A stretch of DNA of 64,000 nucleotides. It comes from Clostridium sp. Marseille-P299. Its GTDB lineage: Bacteria; Bacillota; Clostridia; Lachnospirales; Lachnospiraceae. Every line of letters begins with the position of its first letter. The stretch's first letter is position 1. Both the position numbers and the translations under genes were made by a program. Shown one piece after another: positions 1-8,365 of the stretch. The notes under the pieces are model-generated. The model saw only the letters and a list, made by a program, of their open reading frames with translations, was not told the DNA's origin and did not search any database. The stretch is from positions 64,501-128,500 of the forward strand of contig NZ_FJVE01000006.1 of NCBI RefSeq assembly GCF_900078195.1, in the 5' to 3' direction.

Positions 1-596
1 GGAAAATGTATTTCCCTAATTGCAAGCTTTCTCTGAATCAAATCATATTCTTTCCTAACTCTCTTTGGTATGTATTCCTCATCCTCTAGTGTATGTGTCA
101 ATGCAAAGTCTACAGCCTTTGATATCGCATGATTGCTTAGCCCATCCGTTAACGAATAAATTGGTTGCATTACATTTAATAATTTTCGGTACTCCTCTTG
201 TTTATATATCTTGGGTTGTTGGATGATTAATGCGCCATTCTTCCTAACAACCTTTCCTCGAAAAATAAATCGATTTCCGAGGCGTAATGTATTTTTTAAA
301 AAAGCTTGATTAAACCAGGTCAAAGATAACATACCGGATGGATCTTTGACTCTGCAACTAATGATTTGTAAATTCTTAATCTTTTTTATCTCAACAATTG
401 TTGCAACACTTGCTTCAATGGCAACAATTGAGCCCTCACTAATACTTGCAATCGGTACAGGTTGCTCATAAACATCATAGCCCCTAGGATAATGTTCTAT
501 TAAATCACATACAGAATAAATACCAAGCTTGGCAAAATTTTGTGCTGTCTTCTCACCAATTCCCTTTATCGTACTGATATGATCCGTCCATTTCAT
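1..596 (-). CDS. recG: ATP-dependent DNA helicase RecG, N-terminal part (cut by window edge)
   Basis: RecG remodels stalled replication forks and Holliday junctions in the cytoplasm. Only about the first 198 codons are inside the window; the helicase motor lies beyond position 1. The reading frame opens with a helix-hairpin-helix-like stretch (STIKGIGEKTAQNFAKLGI), then an OB-fold 'wedge' region with LTWFNQAFLK and RFIFRGKVV, both typical of RecG. I place the start at 596 because an AGAGG sits 8 bases upstream; an in-frame ATG at 614 has no comparable site. It lies downstream of the fakA gene on the same strand with a gap of about 175 bases, so it may be read from the same transcript. Family assignment rests on the wedge domain alone but is clear. 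Confidence 0.88.
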   Translation of the reverse strand, partial: MKWTDHISTIKGIGEKTAQNFAKLGIYSVCDLIEHYPRGYDVYEQPVPIASISEGSIVAIEASVATIVEIKKIKNLQIISCRVKDPSGMLSLTWFNQAFLKNTLRLGNRFIFRGKVVRKNGALIIQQPKIYKQEEYRKLLNVMQPIYSLTDGLSNHAISKAVDFALTHTLEDEEYIPKRVRKEYDLIQRKLAIREIHF

Positions 597-770
597 GCTT
601 TGTACCTCTTTCATTTATCTTCTTACTAATTTCTTGTTACTTTTAGACATTGTACCATATTTTAATGTGGTTTTGAACGTAAGAAAAATTACTTTTCCTT
701 TAAAACTTTTATAATTTCGAAAGAAAAAGCGGTTTTGATCCGAAAATCAAAACCGCTTCTTCAAAATTCT

Positions 771-2444
771 CTATTCTACAGAAAGTACATAGTAGTAAAT
801 TGGTTGACCACCCATGTGAACTTCCACATCTACCATTGGATACTTCTCCATAACTTTTTCCGCTATTTCATTGGCATCTTGTTCTGTCGTATCCTCGCCG
901 TAGTATAAACTAATTAACTCTGAGTCATCATCTACGAGTTGGTCGATTAAATCAAGTGTCGTCTCGGAAATATCTTCACCAACGGAAAGAATTGTCTTAT
1001 CGCCAATTCCCATAATATTTCCTTGTTTAATTTCTTTTCCATCAAGACTTGTATCACGTACTGCATATGTCACCTGACCAGTCTTAACACGATTCATCTC
1101 TTCAATCATATGTTGTTCATTTTCGCTTGCGCTCTTATCAAATACATAATTAATGATTGCAGTAATTCCTTGAGGAACCGTTTTGGATGGAATAACAACG
1201 ATTTCCTTGTCTTCAGTTAAAGCCTTTGCCTGCTGTGCAGCTAATATGATATTACTATTATTAGGTAATATAAATATTGTATCTGCATTCACATGTTCAA
1301 TTGCATTTAACATATCTTCCGTACTTGGGTTCATTGTCTGACCACCTTCGATTAAGTAGTCAACACCAAGACCTGTAAAGATTTCATTAATACCTTCACC
1401 GATGGAAACAGCAACAAATCCAACCGCTTTTCTTGGTTCTTGTTTCTTAGGTTCAGAAGTTGCAGTAACAGACTTTTCAGCCTTTTCTGCTTCCATAATG
1501 AGACGCTCATTATGTTCTTCTCTCATATTATCAATTTTCATTCTTGATAAAGAACCATAAGTTAAAGCTTTTTGAATTGCGAGTCCAGGATCATTGGTAT
1601 GTACATGAACCTTGACAATGTCATCATCCGATACAACTACTATTGAATCTCCGATGGATTCTAAATAAGCTTTAAAAGAATGCTCTGTATCTAAATCATA
1701 TTCTTTTTCAATATTTATAATAAATTCAGTACAATAGCCGAATTTAATATCAGCTGTAGTAATATTTTCTTTGCTAATCTTTTGATTTCCTTCATTCTTT
1801 GCTGGGGTAATCTCAAAGGATACTTCCTTACCAAGCATTGCATCATAAGCACCTTTTAAAATTTCCACTAAGCCCTGTCCACCTGAGTCCACAACCCCGG
1901 CTTCCTTAAGCACAGGTAGTAATTCAGGTGTGTATGCAAGAACTTCTTCCATACGTTTAATCACTTCAGCGCCAAAATACACTAAATCATCAGTTTCTGA
2001 AACTAATTCAACAGCACGTTCTGCTCCACCTTTAGCAACAGTTAAGATAGTTCCTTCCTTTGGTTTCATTACTGCTTTATAAGCTGTTTCTACAGCCTTA
2101 CAAAAAGCATTCGCCATAATGGTAACATCTATCTTATCATAATCCTTTACTTCTTTTGTAAAGCCACGGAATAATTGAGATAAGATAACACCTGAGTTAC
2201 CTCTAGCTCCTCTTAAAGAACCACTTGAAATTGCTTTTGATAAATTTTCAATGGTAGGCTCGGTAATACTACTAACTTCTTTTGCTGCAGACATTATAGT
2301 TAACGTCATATTCGTACCAGTATCACCATCCGGCACTGGAAATACGTTCAATTCGTTGATGTATTCTTTTTTCGCTTCGATGCTCTGCGCTCCTGCCATA
2401 AACATCTTTTGCAAAAGCAACGCATCTATTGTATTTAAAGTCAC
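771..2444 (-). CDS. fakA: Fatty acid kinase-like DAK/DhaL protein (FakA/YloV)
   Basis: 557 residues, the usual length of FakA/YloV. FakA phosphorylates fatty acids that are presented by a separate FakB/DegV binding protein. Visible landmarks are the DhaL nucleotide-binding signature NVFPVPDGDTGTNM at about residues 33-46, the SLRGARGNSGVILSQ loop at 76-90, and a middle domain with Cys238 (FGYCTEF) and His280/His282 (HVHTNDPG), the positions that bind zinc in characterised FakA. The start is GTG at 2444, nine bases after AAGGAGG; an earlier ATG is absent. The upstream neighbour (2465-2821) is the Asp23-like partner that accompanies this gene in most Firmicutes. No fakB gene is in the window. 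Confidence in the family is high; the exact acyl substrate is inferred. Confidence 0.93.
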   Translation of the reverse strand: MTLNTIDALLLQKMFMAGAQSIEAKKEYINELNVFPVPDGDTGTNMTLTIMSAAKEVSSITEPTIENLSKAISSGSLRGARGNSGVILSQLFRGFTKEVKDYDKIDVTIMANAFCKAVETAYKAVMKPKEGTILTVAKGGAERAVELVSETDDLVYFGAEVIKRMEEVLAYTPELLPVLKEAGVVDSGGQGLVEILKGAYDAMLGKEVSFEITPAKNEGNQKISKENITTADIKFGYCTEFIINIEKEYDLDTEHSFKAYLESIGDSIVVVSDDDIVKVHVHTNDPGLAIQKALTYGSLSRMKIDNMREEHNERLIMEAEKAEKSVTATSEPKKQEPRKAVGFVAVSIGEGINEIFTGLGVDYLIEGGQTMNPSTEDMLNAIEHVNADTIFILPNNSNIILAAQQAKALTEDKEIVVIPSKTVPQGITAIINYVFDKSASENEQHMIEEMNRVKTGQVTYAVRDTSLDGKEIKQGNIMGIGDKTILSVGEDISETTLDLIDQLVDDDSELISLYYGEDTTEQDANEIAEKVMEKYPMVDVEVHMGGQPIYYYVLSVE

Positions 2445-2464
2445 TGGTCAGTTCCTCCTTGATT

Positions 2465-2821
2465 CTAGTCGATGACTCTAACGCCCTCAACAAAAATATT
2501 TATTTTTGCGACTTCAATACCCGCAAATTCTTCGACCTTATATTTTACATTACTAATTAAATTTTCTGACACAGCAGATATACTAACTCCATAAGAAACT
2601 ATAATATGAAGATCAATTGTTATCTGATTATTTTCTATGATTACGTTTACGCCATGATTCAAACTTTCGCGTCTTAAAAGTTTTGCTAAGCCATCTTTCA
2701 TGCTGATTGATGCCATACCTACTACTCCAAAGCACTCAACTGCAGAAGATCCCGCATATTTGGCAATTACATCAGTATCAATCGCGATTTCACCCAACGA
2801 GGTAAGCATCGTCCCATTCAT
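2465..2821 (-). CDS. Asp23/Gls24 family envelope-stress protein (YloU-like)
   Basis: 118 residues, typical of the Asp23/Gls24 family, which occur next to fakA (yloV) in most Firmicutes and are associated with the cell envelope. The beginning (TSLGEIAIDTDVIAKYAG) and the core GVVGMAS and DLHIIVSYG segments are characteristic. There is no signal peptide or membrane segment. It starts with ATG at 2821 and its stop lies 20 bases before the fakA start, so the two are almost certainly cotranscribed. The biochemical role of the family is not settled; a role in envelope homeostasis is known only for some members. Confidence 0.9.
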   Translation of the reverse strand: MNGTMLTSLGEIAIDTDVIAKYAGSSAVECFGVVGMASISMKDGLAKLLRRESLNHGVNVIIENNQITIDLHIIVSYGVSISAVSENLISNVKYKVEEFAGIEVAKINIFVEGVRVID

Positions 2822-2983
2822 ACATAACCCTCCAATCTAAATGAAATATATTATATTATAACCTCTTTTCCTAAAAAAAGAAACATAATTTTAAGAAATT
2901 ACCCTTCTAGGTATAAAAACTTCTAACATTAATGGGCAAAGCCCGCATATATTATAAAAAAAGCATTCATATTGGAGTAAAAT

Positions 2984-3124
2984 ATGCGAAGAATGATCGG
3001 CTTTATATTATTTTGGATAGCTATAGGAATGACTATAATGCTTTTTATTACAAATGGCTTTTTAGCCATATGTATTATAATCCTTCTACTTATACTTGGA
3101 TATAATTTATTTTGTAAATGCTAA
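2984..3124 (+). CDS. Small 46-residue membrane protein
   Basis: A short reading frame on the strand opposite its neighbours encodes 46 residues: a basic MRRM start, a first hydrophobic helix (FILFWIAIGMTIMLFI), a short NGF turn, a second helix (AICIIILLLILGY) and a NLFCKC tail. A GGAG lies six bases before the ATG. Such two-helix peptides ending in NLFC are, as I recall, common next to rpmB or Asp23 genes in Lachnospiraceae, but I know of no function. The strong ribosome site, two clean helices and the intergenic position support a real gene. Confidence 0.7.
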   Translation: MRRMIGFILFWIAIGMTIMLFITNGFLAICIIILLLILGYNLFCKC

Positions 3125-3189
3125 CATTATATTATATGTACATCTCAAAAATAGATGCAATTAGCGAAGCAATATTAACTTTTTAAATT

Positions 3190-3223
3190 GACAAAAGAAA
3201 AGGGTGTCAAAAACTTGACACCC
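3190..3223 (-). terminator. Rho-independent terminator of rpmB
   Basis: A perfect nine-base-pair stem GGGTGTCAA/TTGACACCC with a four-base loop begins 17 bases past the rpmB stop. In the minus direction it is followed by TTTTCTTTTGTC, a U-rich tail. Confidence 0.88.
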
Positions 3224-3239
3224 GCTTTTCCATCTTTAA

Positions 3240-3437
3240 TTAAGCACGTTCAACTTTACCAGATCTTAAGCAAGAAGTACAAACATACATTTTTTGTGTT
3301 CCACCGTTAACCTTAATTCTTACGGATTTAACATTAGACTTCCACATCTTTTTGGATCTTCCGGAAACTTGACTTCTAGAATGGCTTACAGACATTCCAA
3401 AATGAGCTCCTTTATCACAAACTGCACATTTCGCCAC
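3240..3437 (-). CDS. rpmB: 50S ribosomal protein L28
   Basis: 65 residues, full length for bacterial L28, a component of the large ribosomal subunit. The start (MAKCAVCDKGAHFGMSVSHS) and the end (YVCTSCLRSGKVERA) supply a CxxC...CxxC arrangement, the zinc-binding type of L28. Translation starts at GTG 3437, preceded by AAGGAGG. It is a single-gene unit with its own promoter (3567-3595) and terminator (3190-3223); the leader of about 120 bases can fold into a small hairpin, but I cannot tell whether this is regulatory. Confidence 0.97.
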   Translation of the reverse strand: MAKCAVCDKGAHFGMSVSHSRSQVSGRSKKMWKSNVKSVRIKVNGGTQKMYVCTSCLRSGKVERA

Positions 3438-3566
3438 TAAAAAGCACCTCCTTAATTAAATTAGGCCTTGTGGCTTATCTTAGGACAAGCCATCAGCTCG
3501 TGCACATAAATAGACCAGCATAACCAGTTCCTATCTTTATTTACACTGTGACCTGCAAACAAAACT

Positions 3567-3595
3567 ATTCTATCAGAATTCTAAAAAGATTGCAA
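3567..3595 (-). promoter_or_regulatory. Vegetative promoter of rpmB
   Basis: Read on the minus strand: TTGCAA at 3595-3590, a 17-base spacer, then TAGAAT at 3572-3567. Spacing and both boxes fit a sigma-A promoter and place transcription start about 120 bases before the rpmB start codon. Confidence 0.7.
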
Positions 3596-3663
3596 GAGTA
3601 ATTTATATTACTTTCGTATTTTTTCATTCAAGTACATTTTACTCTGCATATTGGGCATAATGT

Positions 3664-4080
3664 TTACTCATTATCCTCTACGCCATTTAGTATATCATAT
3701 GCTTTTTGATCTACTTCTTTATCAGCTTTTTTCGTTTTTGAATCCTTAGTAAAGCGATCAATTACATCTGGCACCATATCAATAATCTTAGTAACCATAT
3801 CTTGATTTTTCACATTCACTAAGCGTATATGACCATCTTTTATTACCAATACAGAGCTTGGTGTTATCTTACCACCAATACCACCGCCTGCATTGTTCTT
3901 TCCACTAGTTCCATTGGAAAAAGCACCTGCACCTACACCAAAGCTAACATCAACCAATGGTAAAATAATAGTGCCATCTTCAAACTTTACTGCATCTCCA
4001 ACTACGGTTTTCGTTGTTAAAAAGCTATCCATTCCCTTAAATAAACTCTCAACAGTTTGATTAAAACTATGCTCTGCCAT
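3664..4080 (-). CDS. gerW: GerW/YtfJ family sporulation protein
   Basis: 138 residues, the usual length of GerW (YtfJ), a forespore protein needed in Bacillus subtilis for germination with some nutrients. Diagnostic stretches are the start (ESLFKGMDSFLTTKTVVGD), LPLVDVSFGVGAG and the glycine-rich GGGIGGKITPSSVLVIK. The ATG overlaps the stop of the DUF2953 gene by one base (TAATG), so the two are translationally coupled, the same order as ytfI-ytfJ in Bacillus. It shows the organism sporulates or descends from sporulators. The family call is firm; the germination role here is by homology. Confidence 0.9.
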   Translation of the reverse strand: MAEHSFNQTVESLFKGMDSFLTTKTVVGDAVKFEDGTIILPLVDVSFGVGAGAFSNGTSGKNNAGGGIGGKITPSSVLVIKDGHIRLVNVKNQDMVTKIIDMVPDVIDRFTKDSKTKKADKEVDQKAYDILNGVEDNE

Positions 4081-5231
4081 TACAACTCCTCCTTTAATTG
4101 TTTCGCGTTCTTTATCAATTGACTAAAATATTTATCTCGAATCAGTTTAATAGCTATTATTAATAAATTAATTAATCTTATTCTTCCTTTTAGAAATAAT
4201 TCACCATTTAAAACCTCTTCTTCAAAATCTGGTCTAATGCTAATTTTATCTCCATATATTCCATAAAACACAGCAATAGCTCCCAATGCTTGTCCTGTAG
4301 TACATGGATCACCTGTACCAAAGTGCACAGTTCCCTGAATTTTCTTCGGTGCTATATGTTTTAGCACACCTCGAATACTAATCCATACTTTTTTAAGCCC
4401 TAATTTGTTTTGTTCGTCCTTTAAAAAATCTAGAATTAGATTTTTTTTATGGAGTAAATCAATGATTAGTTCCTTTATCTTTTTTATTTTAGCCTTTAAA
4501 CTTTTAAAGAAAGAAAGAACTCGGTAGTAAACCTGTTTCATTTTACGAAAGATTTCCTTTATGTTAAACTTAATCTTTCTTTTCTTCTTTTCATCTGTAA
4601 TATCTGCATATTTGCTCGCTTTATCACTTTTATTCTTATTCTCTTTTAGTATATCAATTTCTTGCTTCTTATAATCCGTAAGTTTTTCAGATTCAGAATC
4701 TAGTGATGTACCTAACTTTTTAACCGGGTTCACTTCTTCTCGATCGTCTAATTCTATTGTAACATCCGAATCTGTGTTATTTTTCTTAATATCTTCTTTG
4801 ATTGAAGTTATTTTTTGCTCGGATATTTTAAAATCTTTCTCTGTATCAATTGCATCTTTTATTGTAACTTTTTGACTCTCTTTTGCATCATATGCGTGTT
4901 CTTTATGCTTTTCTTCTGTGACTTCATCTTCTTTAAAATCACTTTCTTTATTGTTATCTTTTTTCATCTTTCGATTATCATAGAAAACAATCCCTGCAAT
5001 TCGTAACCGAATCCATAATTTTTCATCAATATAACTTAAGCTTACCATTACTAGGTGCAGCAACCATGTTGCTTTCGTATCTAAAAATAATACTTCATCC
5101 TCTTTTTTACCTAGCAATTGATAACGAATTGGTACAAACAAAGTAACTATAAGAATGAAAAGGATAATACCTACTAATACAGCTAGAACTATTCCTAATA
5201 TCTTCAAAATAAGAAAAATAATATGAAGCAT
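4080..5231 (-). CDS. DUF2953 membrane protein (YtfI-like)
   Basis: 383 residues from the start I prefer. One long hydrophobic helix occupies residues 5-35, followed by the DUF2953 beginning (FVPIRYQLLGKK) and, at the C-terminus, the conserved part GTVHFGTGDPCTTGQALGAIAVFYG. Between them is a long Lys/Glu/Asp-rich insertion of about 160 residues that looks disordered and makes this protein longer than its Bacillus homologue. ATG 5231 is chosen over an ATG 21 bases upstream because GGGAG lies six bases before it. It is coupled to gerW through a TAATG overlap. Function unknown; the pairing with gerW suggests the sporulating cell. Confidence 0.8.
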   Translation of the reverse strand: MLHIIFLILKILGIVLAVLVGIILFILIVTLFVPIRYQLLGKKEDEVLFLDTKATWLLHLVMVSLSYIDEKLWIRLRIAGIVFYDNRKMKKDNNKESDFKEDEVTEEKHKEHAYDAKESQKVTIKDAIDTEKDFKISEQKITSIKEDIKKNNTDSDVTIELDDREEVNPVKKLGTSLDSESEKLTDYKKQEIDILKENKNKSDKASKYADITDEKKKRKIKFNIKEIFRKMKQVYYRVLSFFKSLKAKIKKIKELIIDLLHKKNLILDFLKDEQNKLGLKKVWISIRGVLKHIAPKKIQGTVHFGTGDPCTTGQALGAIAVFYGIYGDKISIRPDFEEEVLNGELFLKGRIRLINLLIIAIKLIRDKYFSQLIKNAKQLKEEL

Positions 5232-5317
5232 ATTCAGCTCCCATCTGCGCACATACGCACATACTTATAAAGGGGGTTAGTTCTTTTACCATTCCCTTAT
5301 CTTACTTTAATACAAGA

Positions 5318-5626
5318 TTATGCAAAATAATCTCGTACCTTAAAATCACCAGTTTCTTTATAAACCTCAACAATCATGTTTTTTACAATAATTTTAGCTT
5401 CTTCTCTTCCTTTCGCAAGTCCAAGAATATGTACCTTGCTATTTTTATAATGTGGAAAGAGCAACTCATCTGCTGCAATTATATCAAATAAATTATTCGG
5501 ATTTGAAGCAAAGGCAATCACAAAAACATCCTTTGCCATCCTTCCATGTTTAATCGCAAAAATCGCTTGCCGATGTTTTTTCTTTATACCTTCCCCAAAA
5601 TATAAATTATCACTCCATGTAACCAT
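5318..5626 (-). CDS. Conserved hypothetical protein, about 102 residues
   Basis: I do not recognise a named family. From ATG 5626, which follows AGGGG by seven bases, the product is about 102 residues, soluble and mixed alpha/beta, starting MVTWSDNLYFGEGIKKKHRQ and containing VIAFASNPNNLFDIIAADELL and AKGREEAKIIVKNMI. A 15-codon upstream extension to 5671 has no ribosome site. It sits between the DUF2953 gene and an unknown helical gene, all on the minus strand. No membrane segment or signal peptide is visible. Confidence 0.72.
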   Translation of the reverse strand: MVTWSDNLYFGEGIKKKHRQAIFAIKHGRMAKDVFVIAFASNPNNLFDIIAADELLFPHYKNSKVHILGLAKGREEAKIIVKNMIVEVYKETGDFKVRDYFA

Positions 5627-5756
5627 CGCACATCCCCTAATATAAAACTTTTGAGTCAAGATACAATACATATCTAATTATAGCACATTATATATTCAAA
5701 AATACAGTACTTTTTAAATTGTCAAAAATCAATTTCTAAATATATCAGTTACTTTA

Positions 5757-7184
5757 TTAAGCTCTTGAATCAGCAATCAGTTCACGCATTAAACGAACAC
5801 TTACAAGCTTTTCTGCCATATCACGGCAGCTTACCAATGAATTTTTAATATAATCCTTTACTTCTTTTTGATCTGCAAAAAAGACTGGAAGTTCTTTTAA
5901 GACAGAAGCAATCATTGCACGGTTTAGAAGTTTTGGTTGCTTTTCAAGAGTCTCACTTAACTCTTTATAAAGCGCCTCAAATGCATTTTTTATGTCTTCC
6001 TTACTTGCTGTTTCATCCTCCGTCTTTGTTTCCTTTTCTGTATCAAGTTCGACAAAAACACTATTTGATATTAATTTAGATGAAAACATTAAGCATTCAT
6101 AAAGTTTATCTAGCATTAATGCTGATACTATGGAAGTGTGCTGATTTGCAATAATATCTAATGTTCCTTCCAAGGTTTGAACATTCATCATATCTTTTTC
6201 AAGCTTTCCTTCTGTATGAGCAAATAGTGAAATTAAATCTTCTGGAATAGACTCCTTTTTACCCTCCATAAATCCAAGATTTACTGCCTTTACGATTTCA
6301 ATTAACTGTGTTAAGCCTAAAAGATTCTCTTCCTTAGTATAAGGTTGATTTAGCACAACCGTATATAAATGATTTAACACTTGTTGCATAGCATAATAGC
6401 CTTCTGTAGCACCCACTAAATATTCTATTGCAGCTTTTAACTTTTCATTTAATTGCTGATACATCTTTTCATCCATAGAGCTAAAATCAACGGACTCAAA
6501 TGCATCACGACACTCTTTTAAAACCGTAAAGTAAGTATCCATTCCCTCTGGTTTATCAATGCCAGCCGCGGAACGAATCATATATACAAAGTTTTCTAAA
6601 CTACTCTTATCTCCACCTTCATAAATAGATAGTGCATTATTAAGTAAGTCAAAGAATTTAGTCTTTGTCATACGTACAGGTAATTGAGAAATCATTAGTT
6701 TAATACGTTCATTAATCGTAACATTCTCACGTTCCGAAAAAATAAAGTTTGAAATCTCATTTGCTGCTAAATCATTATCAACTTCTTCAATCATATCCGC
6801 AAATCGAAGTTCCATACGATTCATTACATATTCGTAAAGAGTAAAAATATCGGTATATGCAGTTAACACCTTCATGTAATTCGTTATTTCATTACGTATA
6901 GCATGAAGTTTTTTTATGGACTCCTCACGAACCTTTCCATCAAACTCTTGTAATAAACTCTGTTTTACTACTTCATTCATTCCATCAAGTAGTAAATGTG
7001 CCTTTTCATCTAAGGAAATATAATCATCTACCATTCCTTCATAAAAATCATAATAATGCATTACAAAATTACTTCCTGCATAAGCAAAATAAGCAGATGA
7101 CATTTCATTCATATATTGTGGTAAATTAACTTCTAAATTTTCGCTATTTTTAATTTCATTTTCCATTTTCTTATTATGTTTCAT
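5757..7184 (-). CDS. Large all-helical protein of unknown function, about 475 residues
   Basis: I do not recognise a family. The sequence is strongly helical, acidic and without signal peptide or membrane segments; aromatic residues are concentrated near the start (YMNEMSSAYFAYAGSNFVMHYYDFYEG). It is the last gene of an apparent operon: pseudo-rhomboid, pyruvate kinase, two ABC-2 permeases, then this. The stop of the second permease lies only about 20-30 bases upstream. The start is ambiguous: ATG 7184 or TTG 7193 three codons earlier, both near AAAGGG. Because the permeases lack an ATPase, this protein could be a cytoplasmic partner, but nothing resembling a Walker motif is visible. Confidence 0.72.
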   Translation of the reverse strand: MKHNKKMENEIKNSENLEVNLPQYMNEMSSAYFAYAGSNFVMHYYDFYEGMVDDYISLDEKAHLLLDGMNEVVKQSLLQEFDGKVREESIKKLHAIRNEITNYMKVLTAYTDIFTLYEYVMNRMELRFADMIEEVDNDLAANEISNFIFSERENVTINERIKLMISQLPVRMTKTKFFDLLNNALSIYEGGDKSSLENFVYMIRSAAGIDKPEGMDTYFTVLKECRDAFESVDFSSMDEKMYQQLNEKLKAAIEYLVGATEGYYAMQQVLNHLYTVVLNQPYTKEENLLGLTQLIEIVKAVNLGFMEGKKESIPEDLISLFAHTEGKLEKDMMNVQTLEGTLDIIANQHTSIVSALMLDKLYECLMFSSKLISNSVFVELDTEKETKTEDETASKEDIKNAFEALYKELSETLEKQPKLLNRAMIASVLKELPVFFADQKEVKDYIKNSLVSCRDMAEKLVSVRLMRELIADSRA

Positions 7185-7213
7185 GTAAATCAAACACCCT
7201 TTGCCTTTCTATT

Positions 7214-8365
7214 TTAGTGATATAAAATAATATCAGCTATTTTCTTAATAAACCAACTATTTGGTGATAAATGAGTCAGGCTTATAAAATTTTGCCATCC
7301 TCCTCCAATCATTGAGTAAAACCCAGCCAATCCAAAAAGTAAAATAATAAATGCACCAAATAATTGAAATGATATTATATTTTTTAAAACTGCACCTAAT
7401 AGTATAAACAATATACCAAGAATAACGGTATAGCAATAGGAAACTTTCACAATCGACGCAAACATATCAAGTGTTCCGATATAATAACATAAAATTCCAC
7501 TAAATACTACACAAGGCACGAATACCAGCAGGCAGATAGAACATAAATTTCCAATAAAACCAGCAATTTTATTCATATCTGATAACCTTACTCGCTTACT
7601 TAATCCTCGACTATTTTCTAAAGTAAGATAACTAGTTGCATACAGAATAATAAAAGAGAGCAACATAGCAAATATCGCTCCAATGAGCTGTCGATACAAT
7701 AACTGATTATCTAATCCTAAAGCCATATGATTTGCATCTTTTGTATTAACAAATTGCATATCAAATTGAAAATCAAACTGATTGGAATTTCTTATTGAAT
7801 CTGCATAGGAGTTATATTCCTCTACACTTAACTTTTCTTTATCCCTAAACTCTAAACTCTGATACAGCTTATTTCCCTTGGTTAAGCAGATGCGATACAT
7901 CAACTCTCCCGCAACAATATCCTTTATTAATCGAGCCGTTTTACTCTCACTTCCTTGATAGACAGTGATAAGCCCGCTGAATTCTCCCTCTTTTAAACGC
8001 TGTTCAAATCCTTCATTAATAACAAAAATACTATAAATTTCACCTTCTATTAGTTGTTCGTATAACGACTCAAAGGTATTTTTTTGCACTGATATGGTTT
8101 CTATATTAGATAATCCCTCAACAACTTCCTTAGACAATTCACTTTCTTGTCCGTCCTTATTAAGAATATCTAAATTAATTATTCCAATTGGTATGTTACT
8201 TTTTAATTGTACTCCCTCATTTAATTGCTGCAATATAAAAAAAGTACTAATAATAGATATAGCTAAAATAAATATCGTTATTTTATTTTTAAGTATTAAT
8301 TTTAAAGACAAAATACTTCGATTTCTAATGTCTAGTAAAAAAAACTTGGATTTAGAGGTTTTCAT
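7214..8365 (-). CDS. ABC-2 type transporter permease (second of a pair)
   Basis: 383 residues with the layout of ABC-2/YhgE-type permeases: an N-terminal helix (ITIFILAISIISTFFIL), a large extracellular loop to about residue 215, then five or six helices and the family ending LSPNSWFIKKI. It would form the membrane part of an exporter of unknown substrate. Its start overlaps the end of the upstream permease by 14 bases, and GGGAGG lies nine bases before the ATG, so the two are translationally linked and probably form a heterodimer. No ATP-binding subunit is encoded in this operon, which is unusual. It ends just before the helical unknown at 5757-7184. Confidence 0.85.
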   Translation of the reverse strand: MKTSKSKFFLLDIRNRSILSLKLILKNKITIFILAISIISTFFILQQLNEGVQLKSNIPIGIINLDILNKDGQESELSKEVVEGLSNIETISVQKNTFESLYEQLIEGEIYSIFVINEGFEQRLKEGEFSGLITVYQGSESKTARLIKDIVAGELMYRICLTKGNKLYQSLEFRDKEKLSVEEYNSYADSIRNSNQFDFQFDMQFVNTKDANHMALGLDNQLLYRQLIGAIFAMLLSFIILYATSYLTLENSRGLSKRVRLSDMNKIAGFIGNLCSICLLVFVPCVVFSGILCYYIGTLDMFASIVKVSYCYTVILGILFILLGAVLKNIISFQLFGAFIILLFGLAGFYSMIGGGWQNFISLTHLSPNSWFIKKIADIILYH